In this document: positions 10,572 to 19,160 of the stretch, piece after piece
How the letters are laid out: the number at the start of each line of letters is the position of its first letter
How positions within the stretch are numbered: position 1 is the stretch's first letter
DNA from: Leucobacter aridicollis
GTDB lineage: Bacteria > Actinomycetota > Actinomycetes > Actinomycetales > Microbacteriaceae
Length of the DNA: 64,000 nt
Assembly: GCF_024399335.1 (NCBI RefSeq)
Contig: NZ_CP075339.1
Coordinates: forward strand, 2,542,001-2,606,000
Direction: 5' to 3'
Position numbers and translations under genes: made by a program
Notes under the pieces: generated by a model
Seen by the model: only the letters and a program-made list of their open reading frames with translations
Databases searched by the model: none
What the model was told of the DNA's origin: nothing

Positions 10572-11324
10572 CTAGTTGCGTTTGGCGAGAAGCTGCCCGA
10601 TGGACCGCGCGGCCCGAGCGACATGGTCGACAAGCACTGCTGTCGCCGGCAGGGTCTCGCGCGTCGACACCGAGACTGACCCGAGCGGGTCATTGCCGAG
10701 CTTCACCGGCATCGCGAGCGCCGAGACCTGCTCGTCATACTCCCCGCGGGTGACGCAGTAGCCGAGGCCCCGAATTCGAGCGAACTCTCCCTCGAGCTCT
10801 TGGGGGTTCATGCTCGTTTCCGCGGTGTAGCGAGCGAGTGGTCGTTGGCTTGTGTAATGGTCACGTTTTGCGCGAGGGAGATGCGCGAAGTATGCCTTCG
10901 AGATTGCGCCGACGTGAGCCGGGAACAGTTCGCCTGCCATCGGGTAGTCGCGCAGCGGCCCCTCTGGCCCATCTACTGAGATGACCGCGCGCATGTGCGC
11001 GTGATCCGCGATTGCGAAGGTCGCTGTGAGACCTGTCGTTTCGGCGAGCAGTGTCACTGCTGGCCTTGCGATGCTCGCAAGCGAGGCTGTGCTCTGCCAG
11101 GCGCGCGAGAGATGCAGCACGCCAGTTCCAAGCCTGTAGACGCGGCGGTGATCGTCTCTGCGCAGGAACTGCATCTTCGTCAGTGTGTGAATCGTGCGCT
11201 GGGCGCTCGACGTCGAGCAGCCGAGCAGGCCGGCGAGTTCGGTGACTCCGATCTCTCGCCTGTCCGCGTCGAAAAGGAGTAGCGCGGTGAGCGCCCGTTC
11301 GACGCTGTCGAGTGTTTCAGCCAT
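10572..11324 (-). CDS. IclR family transcriptional regulator
   Basis: 250 residues from ATG 11324 (MAETLDSVERAL). An N-terminal winged helix-turn-helix occupies about 5-65 (IGVTELAGLLGCSTSSAQRTIHTL), followed by an IclR effector domain. It is divergent from the aminotransferase/peptidase/OPT operon, with a near-perfect palindrome in front of it, so it probably controls that operon and itself in response to a small acid or amino acid. The frame extends far upstream through the intergenic region, but those residues do not resemble the family. An in-frame ATG at 11342 is a less likely start because it lies in the palindrome. Confidence 0.88.
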   Translation of the reverse strand: MAETLDSVERALTALLLFDADRREIGVTELAGLLGCSTSSAQRTIHTLTKMQFLRRDDHRRVYRLGTGVLHLSRAWQSTASLASIARPAVTLLAETTGLTATFAIADHAHMRAVISVDGPEGPLRDYPMAGELFPAHVGAISKAYFAHLPRAKRDHYTSQRPLARYTAETSMNPQELEGEFARIRGLGYCVTRGEYDEQVSALAMPVKLGNDPLGSVSVSTRETLPATAVLVDHVARAARSIGQLLAKRN

Positions 11325-11331
11325 GCACAGA

Positions 11332-11352
11332 TTATCCCGCATAGCGGCATAA
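11332..11352. promoter_or_regulatory. palindrome TTATcCCGC-ATA-GCGGcATAA, candidate IclR operator
   Basis: Nine-base arms with one mismatched position flank a 3-bp centre, 8 bp upstream of the IclR gene start and 80 bp before the divergent operon. Size and position match IclR-family operators. Confidence 0.5.
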
Positions 11353-11431
11353 CCCTTGCCGGGCTCGTTCTGATGGCGAATTCTAAGTGAGCGTCTCCGG
11401 GAGAGGCGCGACACAGGAAAGAGGCGTTCCA

Positions 11432-12637
11432 ATGACGGACTGGCAGGCGCACCAGGATGCGAACCGCGCGGGCACGGAGCTCGACGGCAAGTACATGTAC
11501 TTTGACACGGCCGCAGCGGCTCCCCCGGTGATCGGCGCGGTGGAAGCCGCAACCAACTACCTTGAGCAGACCGCCAAGACCGGCCCCTACCTTCCGAGTC
11601 TGCGCGCTCGTGTCTACAGTCAGCTCGACGAGATCCGTGCGGATGTCGCGGGCTTCGTTGGCGCGACCCCTGATGAGGTTGCATTCACCCGCAACGGAAC
11701 CGAGTCAATCAGCCTCGTCGCTCGCGGCCTGAGCTGGAACAAGGGCGACGAGATACTCGTCCCAGACACCGAGATGCTCTCAAACATCGCCATCTGGCGC
11801 ATGGTCGCTCAGGAGACCGGCGCAAAAATCGTGACAGTCGAGGGAGGCATCACCGGACTTCTCGACCCCGAGGTCGTGCGCGCGGCGATCACTGACCGCA
11901 CGAGACTCATCACGTTCGCGGCGATGTCAAACGTAACGGGCGCGGTCCAGCCGGTCCGCGAGATCTGCGAGGTCGCCAGAGCACGCGGCGTGCTCACCCA
12001 TGTAAACGCGGCGCAGGCGCTCGGCATGATGCCCGTCGGTCTCGACATCTGGCCGTGCGACTTCATCTCGGCGTGCACCCGCAAGGGGCTCCGCGCGATC
12101 GAGGGCTCCGGGGTGCTCGTTGTCAGACAGCACCACATCGAGGGTATGACGCCCGCACTCGCCGGCTGGTGGAACGCGAGCTTTGACGACACGGGCAGTG
12201 TCCAGTTCCCCGCCACCGCACGGAAGTTCGAGGCAGGCTCGCCAAACATCCCCGCGATCCTCGCGCTCGGCGCCGCAGTTGAGACCGCTACGGGGCTCGG
12301 GATCGAGCGTATCCACGCCCGCGTCCGCGAGCTCACCGCGTACGCCGCGGCTCGTCTTCGCGCGATCGCGGGCACCCAGATCTATGGCCCTGAGCGAGAT
12401 GAGGATCGCCTGGGGATCCTGCCTTTCAACATAGACGGCGCCGACCCAACAAAGCTCACCCTCGCCCTCGAGGCGCGCGGCATCATCATCGAAGCCGGCC
12501 ACTTCATGGCAACCCCGATCCTCGCCGCGTACGGCGTCGAGCGGATGGCGCGCGTGTCGCTCCACTACTTCAACACGACAGCAGAGATCGACGCCCTCGC
12601 CAGGGCGATTGAATCCGAGAGAGGAATCACCGCATGA
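11432..12637 (+). CDS. class V aminotransferase (cysteine desulfurase/SufS-like fold)
   Basis: 401 residues from ATG 11432, preceded by AGGAAAGAGG. It is a PLP-dependent fold type I enzyme of the class V group. YFDTAAAAPPV at the N-terminus, FTRNGTESISLVARGL for cofactor binding, HVNAAQALG with the PLP-contacting region, and the Schiff-base lysine Lys218 in SACTRKGLRAIEG are visible. It lacks the GHKxxGPxG context of true SufS and has no Suf neighbours, so amino acid or amino-sugar breakdown, or a racemase/lyase activity, is more likely than Fe-S assembly. It is the first gene of a four-gene operon with a peptidase, DUF1177 and a peptide transporter. Confidence 0.82.
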   Translation: MTDWQAHQDANRAGTELDGKYMYFDTAAAAPPVIGAVEAATNYLEQTAKTGPYLPSLRARVYSQLDEIRADVAGFVGATPDEVAFTRNGTESISLVARGLSWNKGDEILVPDTEMLSNIAIWRMVAQETGAKIVTVEGGITGLLDPEVVRAAITDRTRLITFAAMSNVTGAVQPVREICEVARARGVLTHVNAAQALGMMPVGLDIWPCDFISACTRKGLRAIEGSGVLVVRQHHIEGMTPALAGWWNASFDDTGSVQFPATARKFEAGSPNIPAILALGAAVETATGLGIERIHARVRELTAYAAARLRAIAGTQIYGPERDEDRLGILPFNIDGADPTKLTLALEARGIIIEAGHFMATPILAAYGVERMARVSLHYFNTTAEIDALARAIESERGITA

Positions 12638-13362
12638 CCAACGCACTTCTCATGAGCAGCTCCCGCATGGGCAGCCTCGGCTATCTCGAGCACGCCGCGA
12701 GCCAGCTCACCACGATCCTTGAGGGGACAAGCCGCAAGGTCCTGTTCGTTCCGTTCGCGGCCGTCTCATTCTCGTACGACGCCTACGAGGATCTCGCCGC
12801 TCCCCCGTTCGCCGCGGTCGACGCTGAGCTCACCGCGATCCACAGGTTTGACGACCCCGTGCATGCAGTTCGCGAAGCCGACGTCATCGCAGTCGGCGGT
12901 GGCAACAGTTTCGCGCTACTGAACAGGCTCTATGGTGCCGGAATCGTGTCTGAAATCCGCGAGCGCGTCACTCAGCACGGTGCGCGCTACATCGGCTGGA
13001 GCGCAGGCACCAACGTCGCGACTCCGTCGATCCGCACGACGAACGACATGCCGATTGTGGAGCCGCCGTCGTTCAATGCGATCGGGCTCGTGCCGTTCCA
13101 GATCAACCCACACTTCATTCCAGGCAAGCCCGCGGGCCACAACGGCGAGAGCCGCGAAGAGCGCCTCGCAGAGTTCACCGCGATCAACCCGGGCGAGGAG
13201 GTGCTCGGCCTCATCGAGGGCAGCGCGCTCCACGTCACCGGTTCGACAGGCACGATCCTCGGCGACAGCGACGCCCTCGTGTTTGCGCAGGATGCGCCGG
13301 CGCGCACGATCGCCGCGGGCTCGTCGTTCGAGCTCGCCGAGATCTCGGGCCCGGTGGCGTAA
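12634..13362 (+). CDS. pepE: peptidase E (alpha-aspartyl dipeptidase, family S51)
   Basis: 242 residues. It aligns with E. coli PepE: nucleophile Ser123 in GWSAG, Asp138 in TNDMPI and His160 in INPHF correspond to the known Ser-Asp-His set, and VGGGNSF forms the preceding loop. PepE hydrolyses Asp-X dipeptides in the cytoplasm. It overlaps the aminotransferase gene by ATGA and abuts DUF1177 (TAATG), so it is tightly coupled and suggests the imported substrate contains aspartyl peptides. Confidence 0.88.
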   Translation: MTNALLMSSSRMGSLGYLEHAASQLTTILEGTSRKVLFVPFAAVSFSYDAYEDLAAPPFAAVDAELTAIHRFDDPVHAVREADVIAVGGGNSFALLNRLYGAGIVSEIRERVTQHGARYIGWSAGTNVATPSIRTTNDMPIVEPPSFNAIGLVPFQINPHFIPGKPAGHNGESREERLAEFTAINPGEEVLGLIEGSALHVTGSTGTILGDSDALVFAQDAPARTIAAGSSFELAEISGPVA

Positions 13363-14306
13363 TGTCACTTCGCGAAATCCTTGAGGTCTCTGACCAGATG
13401 GACGATCCCCGACTCTCGGGCGAGCGGATCGTCGATCTCCTCCGCAGCGCTGGTGCGCCAGGATGCGAGATCACCGTCACGAGCGTGCCGTACGAGGCAC
13501 CGGAAGACACGAGCCAACTGTGCGACTTCGTGAGGGTGGTCATTCCCGGGGAGCAGGGCAAGATCGCGGGCGGCCAGGCCCCGACTCTGGGCCTTATTGG
13601 CAGGCTCGGCGCCCAGCAGGCCCAGCCCGAGCGTATCGGCTACGTCTCAGACGCCGACGGCTCGATCGTCGCGATCGCGGCGGCCCTCAGGTTGCTCCGT
13701 CTCGTGGCGGCAGGGGCGACGCTGCGGGGCGACATCATCGTGACAACGCACATCGCGACGCACGTGAGTATCACTCCGCGCGAACCCGTCGACTTCATGG
13801 GCACACCGGTCTCATCCGAGCGGATGAACGAATTCGAGGTTGACGACCGGATGGACGCGATCCTCTCGTTCGACACGTCAAAGGGCAACAGGCTCATTAA
13901 CCACCGCGGCGTGGCCATCTCGCCGACCGCTAAGGCGGGCTACCTCCTTCCCGTCTCCCCCGACCTCATCACAGTGCTCGAGTACGCGACCGGCGAGCCG
14001 GCCCGCACGTTCCCGCTTGCGCAGCAAGACATCACGCCGTACGGCAACGGGTACCGTCACTTCAACTCGATCATGCAGCCGACGATCGCGACAGCTGCCC
14101 CCGTCGTCGGCGTCGCGCTCACCGCGCGCGCTGTAGTCCCGGGATCCTCAACAGGCGCGAGCTACGAGGGAGCGTTGCTCGACGCGACGAGGTTCGCCGT
14201 CGAAGTCGCGAAGAGCTATACCCGCGGTGAGATCGCGTTCTACGACAGCGAGGAGCATGCCGCACTCACTGCCCAGTACGGCGAACTTGCCTCCTTCCAG
14301 CAGTAA
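13362..14306 (+). CDS. DUF1177 family protein
   Basis: 314 residues, full length for DUF1177. Recognisable blocks are IPGEQGKIAGGQAPTLGLIG, RIGYVSDADGSIVAIAAAL, THIATHVSITPREPVDFMGTPV and RGVAISPTAKAGYLLPVS. The family has no established reaction. Its association here with peptidase E and an OPT transporter, and conserved Asp and His residues, suggest a metal-dependent amidohydrolase or peptidase role, which is inference. It shares one base with the pepE stop. An inverted repeat follows before the OPT gene. Confidence 0.82.
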   Translation: MSLREILEVSDQMDDPRLSGERIVDLLRSAGAPGCEITVTSVPYEAPEDTSQLCDFVRVVIPGEQGKIAGGQAPTLGLIGRLGAQQAQPERIGYVSDADGSIVAIAAALRLLRLVAAGATLRGDIIVTTHIATHVSITPREPVDFMGTPVSSERMNEFEVDDRMDAILSFDTSKGNRLINHRGVAISPTAKAGYLLPVSPDLITVLEYATGEPARTFPLAQQDITPYGNGYRHFNSIMQPTIATAAPVVGVALTARAVVPGSSTGASYEGALLDATRFAVEVAKSYTRGEIAFYDSEEHAALTAQYGELASFQQ

Positions 14307-14312
14307 CCCTGC

Positions 14313-14348
14313 CTCCCATCGCGCGCCGCACCTGACGCGCGATGGGAG
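14313..14348 (+). terminator. hairpin between DUF1177 and OPT genes
   Basis: A 13-bp perfect stem (14313-14325 with 14336-14348) and 10-nt loop with no T-run. It could be a partial terminator or an mRNA processing/stability element lowering or uncoupling transporter expression. Confidence 0.5.
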
Positions 14349-14375
14349 AATCCCCCTAATGAGAAAAGACAGATC

Positions 14376-16013
14376 ATGAAATCACGCACAGGTGCGCAGC
14401 TCGGCGACGTTGCCGCGGCGCATCCCAGAGCATTCGAGCTCGGCACTCTCCTCGTCTCGGCGCTCCTCAGCTTGCTCGGCGCCGTCATCGGCGTCCACCT
14501 CATCACTACCCTCGGCATCTCGGCGAACACGAGTGTTATTGGCGCAGTCATCGCGATGCTCATCGGCCGCTTCTCGTTCCTTGGGCTGAGCAAGTTCCGA
14601 GACCCACACCGGCAAAACATCGTGCAATCGGCGATCTCCAGTGCAACCTTTGCGGCCGCGAACGGACTGCTCGCGCCCATCGCGATCCCCTACGCGCTCG
14701 GGATGCCGGAGCTCGTGTGGCCCATGCTCATCGGCTGCGCGCTCGGGATCCTGATCGACGTCTTTATCCTGTACCGTGCGTTCGGCTCGCGGTTCATGCC
14801 GGCGTCGGCGCCGTGGCCTCCGGGAGTTGCGGCCGCCGAGACAATCAAGGCTGGCGCCGAGGGCGGCAAGCGTGCACTCGTGCTCGTTGGCGGCGCTGCC
14901 GTTGGCGTCGTTGGCTCACTCTTCTCGCTCCCGATGGCAGCCGCGGGAGTCGCGCTCATTGGGAATTTCTGGGCACTCCTGATGTTCGGCATCGGCCTCC
15001 TGCTCTCGCAGTACGCTCCGGCGCTCTGGAACGTAAACCTCGGCGAGATGTACGTCGCCCACGGCGTCATGATCGGAGCGGGCGTCGTCGCGCTGCTGCA
15101 GGTCGTGTGGCTCATCGTCGGGTCGCGTACGAAGAGGGCAAAGCTTACCGAGACCGCACGCATCCAGGCGGTTGCTGAGGATGAGACGCTGCAGTACACA
15201 ATCGACGGCACGAAGCTCGGCCGGTCGCTCGGGCTCGGCTACGTGCTCTTCGTGCTCGGTGCCCTGCTCATCGCACTCATCGGCGGCGCGATGAACGACC
15301 TCACCATCTGGGGCCTCATCGGGTTCGTGCTCTTCGCTGGCATCGCGGCAATTGTTCACGAGCTCATAGTGGGCCTCGCTGCAATGCATGCAGGCTGGTT
15401 CCCGGCGTTCGCAGTCACGCTCATCTTCCTGATTTTCGGTCTCGTCCTCGGGCTTCCAACCGTGCCCCTCGTGATGCTCGTCGCCTATTGCTCGGCCACC
15501 GGCCCGGCATTTGCTGACATGGGTTACGACTACAAGACCGGCTGGATCTTGCGTCGCGAGCTGAAGCCGTGGAAAGCCTCGGAGCTCGCGGGCCGTCGGG
15601 AACAGCTCAAGGCCTCCATCGTCGCGATTGCCGTTGCCATCGGCGTCGTCGCAGTGTCGTGGGAGGGACTGTTCTCCGAGGGCAAGCTGCCCCCGTCGTC
15701 ACAGGTCTTCGCCGACACAATCATGGCTGGCCTCACTGATCCGAAGATCATGGTCACGATGGCGTTATGGGCGATTCCTGGAGCCCTCATTCAGTTCTTT
15801 GGCGGTTCGAAGCGGCAGATGGGCGTGCTCTTCGCGACTGGCCTCCTCGTTGCGACCCCGAACGCAGGCTGGCTCGTACTCGTTGCGCTCGTCACCCGAA
15901 TCGTGTGGACGAAGTACCGAGGCGAAAAGGGCGAGCAGGAGCTCTCCCTCGTGGGTGCCGGTGTTATCGCCGCCGATTCGATCATGAACGTGGGCAAGGT
16001 CATCAAGTTCTAG
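14376..16013 (+). CDS. OPT family oligopeptide transporter
   Basis: 545 residues with about 13-14 hydrophobic helices, an integral membrane proton-coupled importer of the OPT superfamily. The conserved SAISSATFAAANGLLAPIAIP region and SAPWPPGVAAAETIKAG are hallmarks of the family. It is the last gene of the operon and probably brings in the peptides processed by PepE, DUF1177 and the class V aminotransferase. The start is ATG 14376 after a modest ribosome site (GAGAAAAG). A strong terminator follows. The exact substrate is not readable. Confidence 0.88.
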   Translation: MKSRTGAQLGDVAAAHPRAFELGTLLVSALLSLLGAVIGVHLITTLGISANTSVIGAVIAMLIGRFSFLGLSKFRDPHRQNIVQSAISSATFAAANGLLAPIAIPYALGMPELVWPMLIGCALGILIDVFILYRAFGSRFMPASAPWPPGVAAAETIKAGAEGGKRALVLVGGAAVGVVGSLFSLPMAAAGVALIGNFWALLMFGIGLLLSQYAPALWNVNLGEMYVAHGVMIGAGVVALLQVVWLIVGSRTKRAKLTETARIQAVAEDETLQYTIDGTKLGRSLGLGYVLFVLGALLIALIGGAMNDLTIWGLIGFVLFAGIAAIVHELIVGLAAMHAGWFPAFAVTLIFLIFGLVLGLPTVPLVMLVAYCSATGPAFADMGYDYKTGWILRRELKPWKASELAGRREQLKASIVAIAVAIGVVAVSWEGLFSEGKLPPSSQVFADTIMAGLTDPKIMVTMALWAIPGALIQFFGGSKRQMGVLFATGLLVATPNAGWLVLVALVTRIVWTKYRGEKGEQELSLVGAGVIAADSIMNVGKVIKF

Positions 16014-16037
16014 CACCCGTTCGGATCATGCAGCGAG

Positions 16038-16070
16038 GAGGGGCCCCGACACACTGTGTCGGGGCCCCTC
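16038..16070 (+). terminator. intrinsic terminator after the OPT operon
   Basis: A 15-bp perfect stem (16038-16052 with 16056-16070), 3-nt loop, followed by TTTT: a textbook rho-independent terminator for the plus-strand operon. Confidence 0.93.
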
Positions 16071-16133
16071 TTTTCTGCGGCCGGCCACCGGCTGCACATG
16101 TGACCGCGAGTGAACTGTCGGTGACCGCAGAGC

Positions 16134-17777
16134 CTAGTGATTCACTGGCGGCTCTGCGCCGTAGCCTGTAAGTGCACGCACCTCCATCTCAGCGGCGAGC
16201 TTCTTCGACTCGGCAGTCTTGTCGGTGACAGTGCCAAGCCATGCGAGGAAGAAACCGACAGGGATCGACACGATTCCTGGGTTCGCGAGCGGGAAGATCG
16301 CGAAATCAATGTTCTCGCCGAGCATCGACGTCGGCGACCCCGACATCACTGGTGACAGGATGATCAGGCCGATCGCCGTGACAAGCCCGCCAATCATCGA
16401 CCAGACCGCGCCACGGGTTGTGAACCGCTTCCAGAACAACGAGAACAGGATCGTTGGGAGGTTTGCCGACGCGGCAACTGCGAACGCGAGCGCCACGAGG
16501 AACGCGACGTTCTGGCCCTGCACCCCGATGCCTCCCGCAATGGCGACGACGCCGATCACGAGGGTCGTGATCCGTGCAACCTTTACTTCCTGTTTCGCGG
16601 TGACGTTTCCCTTCTTGATCACGCTCGAGTAAATGTCGTGCGCGAACGATGCCGATGCGGTGATGGTGAGGCCAGCGACGACAGCGAGAATCGTCGCGAA
16701 TGCGACTGCCGAGATGAATCCGAGCAGCAGCGGGCCGCCGAGTTCTGCGGCAAGCAGTGGGGCCGCCGAGTTGACGCCGCCGGGCGCAGACTTGATCGTC
16801 TCCGGGCCAACGAATGCTGCAGCGCCGTAGCCGAGCACGAGAGTGAACAGGTAGAAGATGCCGATGAGCCAGATCGCCCACACGACCGATCGGCGCGCCT
16901 CACGCGCCGTCGGCACCGTGTAGAACCGCATGAGCACGTGCGGCAGGCCCGCCGTTCCGAGGACGAGCGCGAGTGCGAGCGACACGAAGTCGAGCGGCAT
17001 CGCGCCGTACTGGATTCCCGGGGCGAGGATCGCGTCGCCGTTCGTGTTCTCGGGGTTGTTCACGGCGGCTTCGAGTACCGCACCGAAGTTGAATCCCTTG
17101 AGCGCGAGCACCCAGATCGTCATGGCACCTGCGCCGAGGATCAGGAGCGCGGCTTTGATGATCTGCACCCAGGTAGTGCCCTTCATGCCGCCGATGAGCA
17201 CGTACAGGATCATCACGATGCCGACGACTGCGACAACGACTGACTGGCCGATCTTGTCGTCGATGCCGAGTAGCAGCGACACGAGGCCGCCGGCACCCGC
17301 CATCTGCGCGAGCAGATAGAAGAACGTCACTGCAAGTGTCGTGAGGGCTGCCGCCATACGTACCGGGCGCTGCTTCAGCCTGAACGACAGGACGTCGGCC
17401 ATCGTGAACTTCGCCGTGTTGCGCATGAGTTCGGCGACGAGTAGTAGTGCGACGAGCCACGCAACAAGGAAGCCGATCGAGTAGAGAAACCCGTCGTACC
17501 CGTTGATCGCGATCGCACCACAGATGCCGAGAAACGACGCCGCCGAAAGGTAGTCGCCAGCGATCGCGAGCCCGTTCTGACGCCCAGTGAATGAGCGGCC
17601 GCCTGCGTAGAAGTCTGCTGCGGTTTTCGTGTTACGGCTCGCCCGAATCACGATCACCATCGTCACCGCGACGAAGGCGCCGAAGATCGAGATGTTGAGG
17701 ATCGGGTTCTGAGCTGCCGAGGTTTCAAACTTGAAGAGTTGGGCCGCGACCGGCCCTACTGTGGCGAGTCCGTTCAT
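16134..17777 (-). CDS. actP: cation/acetate symporter (sodium:solute symporter family)
   Basis: 547 residues with about 13 transmembrane helices. ASRNTKTAADFYAGGRSFTG followed by NGLAIAGDYLSAASFLG is characteristic of ActP/MctC acetate and pyruvate symporters of the SSS family. It imports acetate, possibly also propionate and pyruvate, with Na+ or H+. It overlaps the upstream DUF485 gene by ATGA, the usual yjcH-actP pairing, and is divergent from a RamA-like regulator. In Corynebacterium the equivalent mctC is activated by RamA (family knowledge). Confidence 0.93.
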   Translation of the reverse strand: MNGLATVGPVAAQLFKFETSAAQNPILNISIFGAFVAVTMVIVIRASRNTKTAADFYAGGRSFTGRQNGLAIAGDYLSAASFLGICGAIAINGYDGFLYSIGFLVAWLVALLLVAELMRNTAKFTMADVLSFRLKQRPVRMAAALTTLAVTFFYLLAQMAGAGGLVSLLLGIDDKIGQSVVVAVVGIVMILYVLIGGMKGTTWVQIIKAALLILGAGAMTIWVLALKGFNFGAVLEAAVNNPENTNGDAILAPGIQYGAMPLDFVSLALALVLGTAGLPHVLMRFYTVPTAREARRSVVWAIWLIGIFYLFTLVLGYGAAAFVGPETIKSAPGGVNSAAPLLAAELGGPLLLGFISAVAFATILAVVAGLTITASASFAHDIYSSVIKKGNVTAKQEVKVARITTLVIGVVAIAGGIGVQGQNVAFLVALAFAVAASANLPTILFSLFWKRFTTRGAVWSMIGGLVTAIGLIILSPVMSGSPTSMLGENIDFAIFPLANPGIVSIPVGFFLAWLGTVTDKTAESKKLAAEMEVRALTGYGAEPPVNH

Positions 17778-18142
17778 TGTGCGGCTCCTTCGGCATCACG
17801 GGCGAGATCTTCGAGTTCGGCGCGGAGCGCTTCGGTGCGCGGGTCGATGCGCCTGTTCGCGAACATCACGTATGCGGTGGTGATCGCAAATGTTGAAACG
17901 AATTGCAGTAGCCCCAGCCAGATGGCGACGTTCAAGCCGAGGAACGGCTGCGCCATGAAGTCATGGGCGAACGCGCCGAGCATCACGTACAGCAGGAACC
18001 ACGCGAGGAACGCCGCTGTGAGCGGGAAGATAAAGCTTCGCAGCCTGCGCTTCAACTCCTGAAATTCTGGGCTAGCTTGAAACTTTTCGTAATCAATCGG
18101 AGGAGCGTGTGTCTCCGCCTGTGCGGGGATATCTTCGGACAT
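17774..18142 (-). CDS. DUF485 membrane protein (YjcH-like, partner of ActP)
   Basis: 122 residues from ATG 18142, with a strong AAGGAGG before it; the frame runs 28 codons upstream without family similarity. It has two transmembrane helices (LTAAFLAWFLLYVMLGAF and VAIWLGLLQFVSTFAITTAY) and the DUF485 pattern FQELKRRLRSFIFPLT. Such proteins are encoded directly before actP in many bacteria; the role is probably in stability or function of the symporter, but it is not established. It is the first gene of the actP operon. Confidence 0.9.
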   Translation of the reverse strand: MSEDIPAQAETHAPPIDYEKFQASPEFQELKRRLRSFIFPLTAAFLAWFLLYVMLGAFAHDFMAQPFLGLNVAIWLGLLQFVSTFAITTAYVMFANRRIDPRTEALRAELEDLARDAEGAAQ

Positions 18143-18193
18143 TTGGGCCTCCTTGCCCTGTCTCGTTGGAATCAGGAGCAGTGCGACCCTGCC

Positions 18194-18205
18194 GCCACAT
18201 GTGGC
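18194..18205. promoter_or_regulatory. palindrome GCCACATGTGGC in actP/ramA intergenic region
   Basis: A perfect 12-bp palindrome lies between divergent actP operon and the RamA-like gene, itself flanked by an ATCAGGAG (18171-18178) / CTCCTGAT (18216-18223) inverted repeat. Nearby is an ACCCCCG run (18279-18285), resembling the A-C4/5 stretches described for RamA sites. Confidence 0.4.
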
Positions 18206-18301
18206 CAGCGTGACTCTCCTGATCAACCGCGACGCTGCGGTCTGTCACCGATGCTAGAAATCATGGTAAGCATGTAGTACCCCCGAAAGTTGGGAGTGCC
18301 A

Positions 18302-19138
18302 ATGGTGCCACCTGTAACCGTGACGAAGCAGCGTATCCTCCAGGACGCCGTGACGGAGTTCTCTCGAGCAACCGGTTTTGCTCTCGCCTTCGGAGGGTAT
18401 GAGGCCGATGGCGTGACGACAGTGTCTGCGCTCTCAGGCACTGAGGGCGACAGCTTGCAGGGTCTTCGAGTTGCGAACTGGCGCGGCCTCGGCGGCAAGG
18501 CAATGATCGAGCTTCGCCCACGGTTCACGCGCGACTACATGTCGTCGCAGACGATCAGCCATGACTACGACGTCGAGATCGGCGCCGAGCGAATCGTGAT
18601 GCTCGTCGCCGTACCGGTCATCGTCGACGGCGTCACGCGCGCCGTGCTGTACGGCGGCACTCGGGGCGATTCCTCACCCGACGCGACCTTCATGCAGGCG
18701 GCCGCCGGTGTGAGCGAGGAGCTTGCCCGGGTCATTAGCGCTGAGGATCGCGCGCAGACCCAGTTACGCTTCCCGCCAGACCCGACGGACCTGCCTGGGA
18801 GCGTGCTCGAAGAGCTGCGAAGCAGCCATGCTGAGATTCGCAGGATCGCGGCTGAGACGACCGATCCCGTCGCGCGCGAGCGCCTCGCCGCGATCGAGCA
18901 AAAGCTCGCAGGGATTGGCAAGCCGCACACTGCAGCGCCCGAAATACATCTCACGTCGCGCGAGATCGACGTGCTCTGCCAGGCTGCGCTCGGCGGTACG
19001 AACGCGAGTATCGGGCAGGCCCTTGGAATCGCTGAGAGCACGGTGAAGAGCTATCTCAAGACGGCGATGGGCAAGCTCGAAGCGCCCACGCGGCACGCGG
19101 CGGTCACTGCCGCTCGGGGGTACGGACTTATTCCGTAG
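18302..19138 (+). CDS. GAF-LuxR transcriptional regulator (RamA-like)
   Basis: 278 residues from ATG 18302, with GGGAG upstream; a TTG at 18290 is an alternative. The N-terminal two thirds is a GAF-like ligand-binding region; the C-terminus is a LuxR helix-turn-helix (LTSREIDVLCQAALGG, then AESTVKSYLKTAMGKL). Size and architecture equal RamA of Corynebacterium (282 residues), the activator of acetate genes. Its divergence from actP strengthens this. There is no receiver domain, so it is not a two-component protein. RamA orthology is an inference from architecture and context. Confidence 0.83.
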   Translation: MVPPVTVTKQRILQDAVTEFSRATGFALAFGGYEADGVTTVSALSGTEGDSLQGLRVANWRGLGGKAMIELRPRFTRDYMSSQTISHDYDVEIGAERIVMLVAVPVIVDGVTRAVLYGGTRGDSSPDATFMQAAAGVSEELARVISAEDRAQTQLRFPPDPTDLPGSVLEELRSSHAEIRRIAAETTDPVARERLAAIEQKLAGIGKPHTAAPEIHLTSREIDVLCQAALGGTNASIGQALGIAESTVKSYLKTAMGKLEAPTRHAAVTAARGYGLIP

Positions 19139-19160
19139 CTGTCACTGGCTGCTTGGCACG

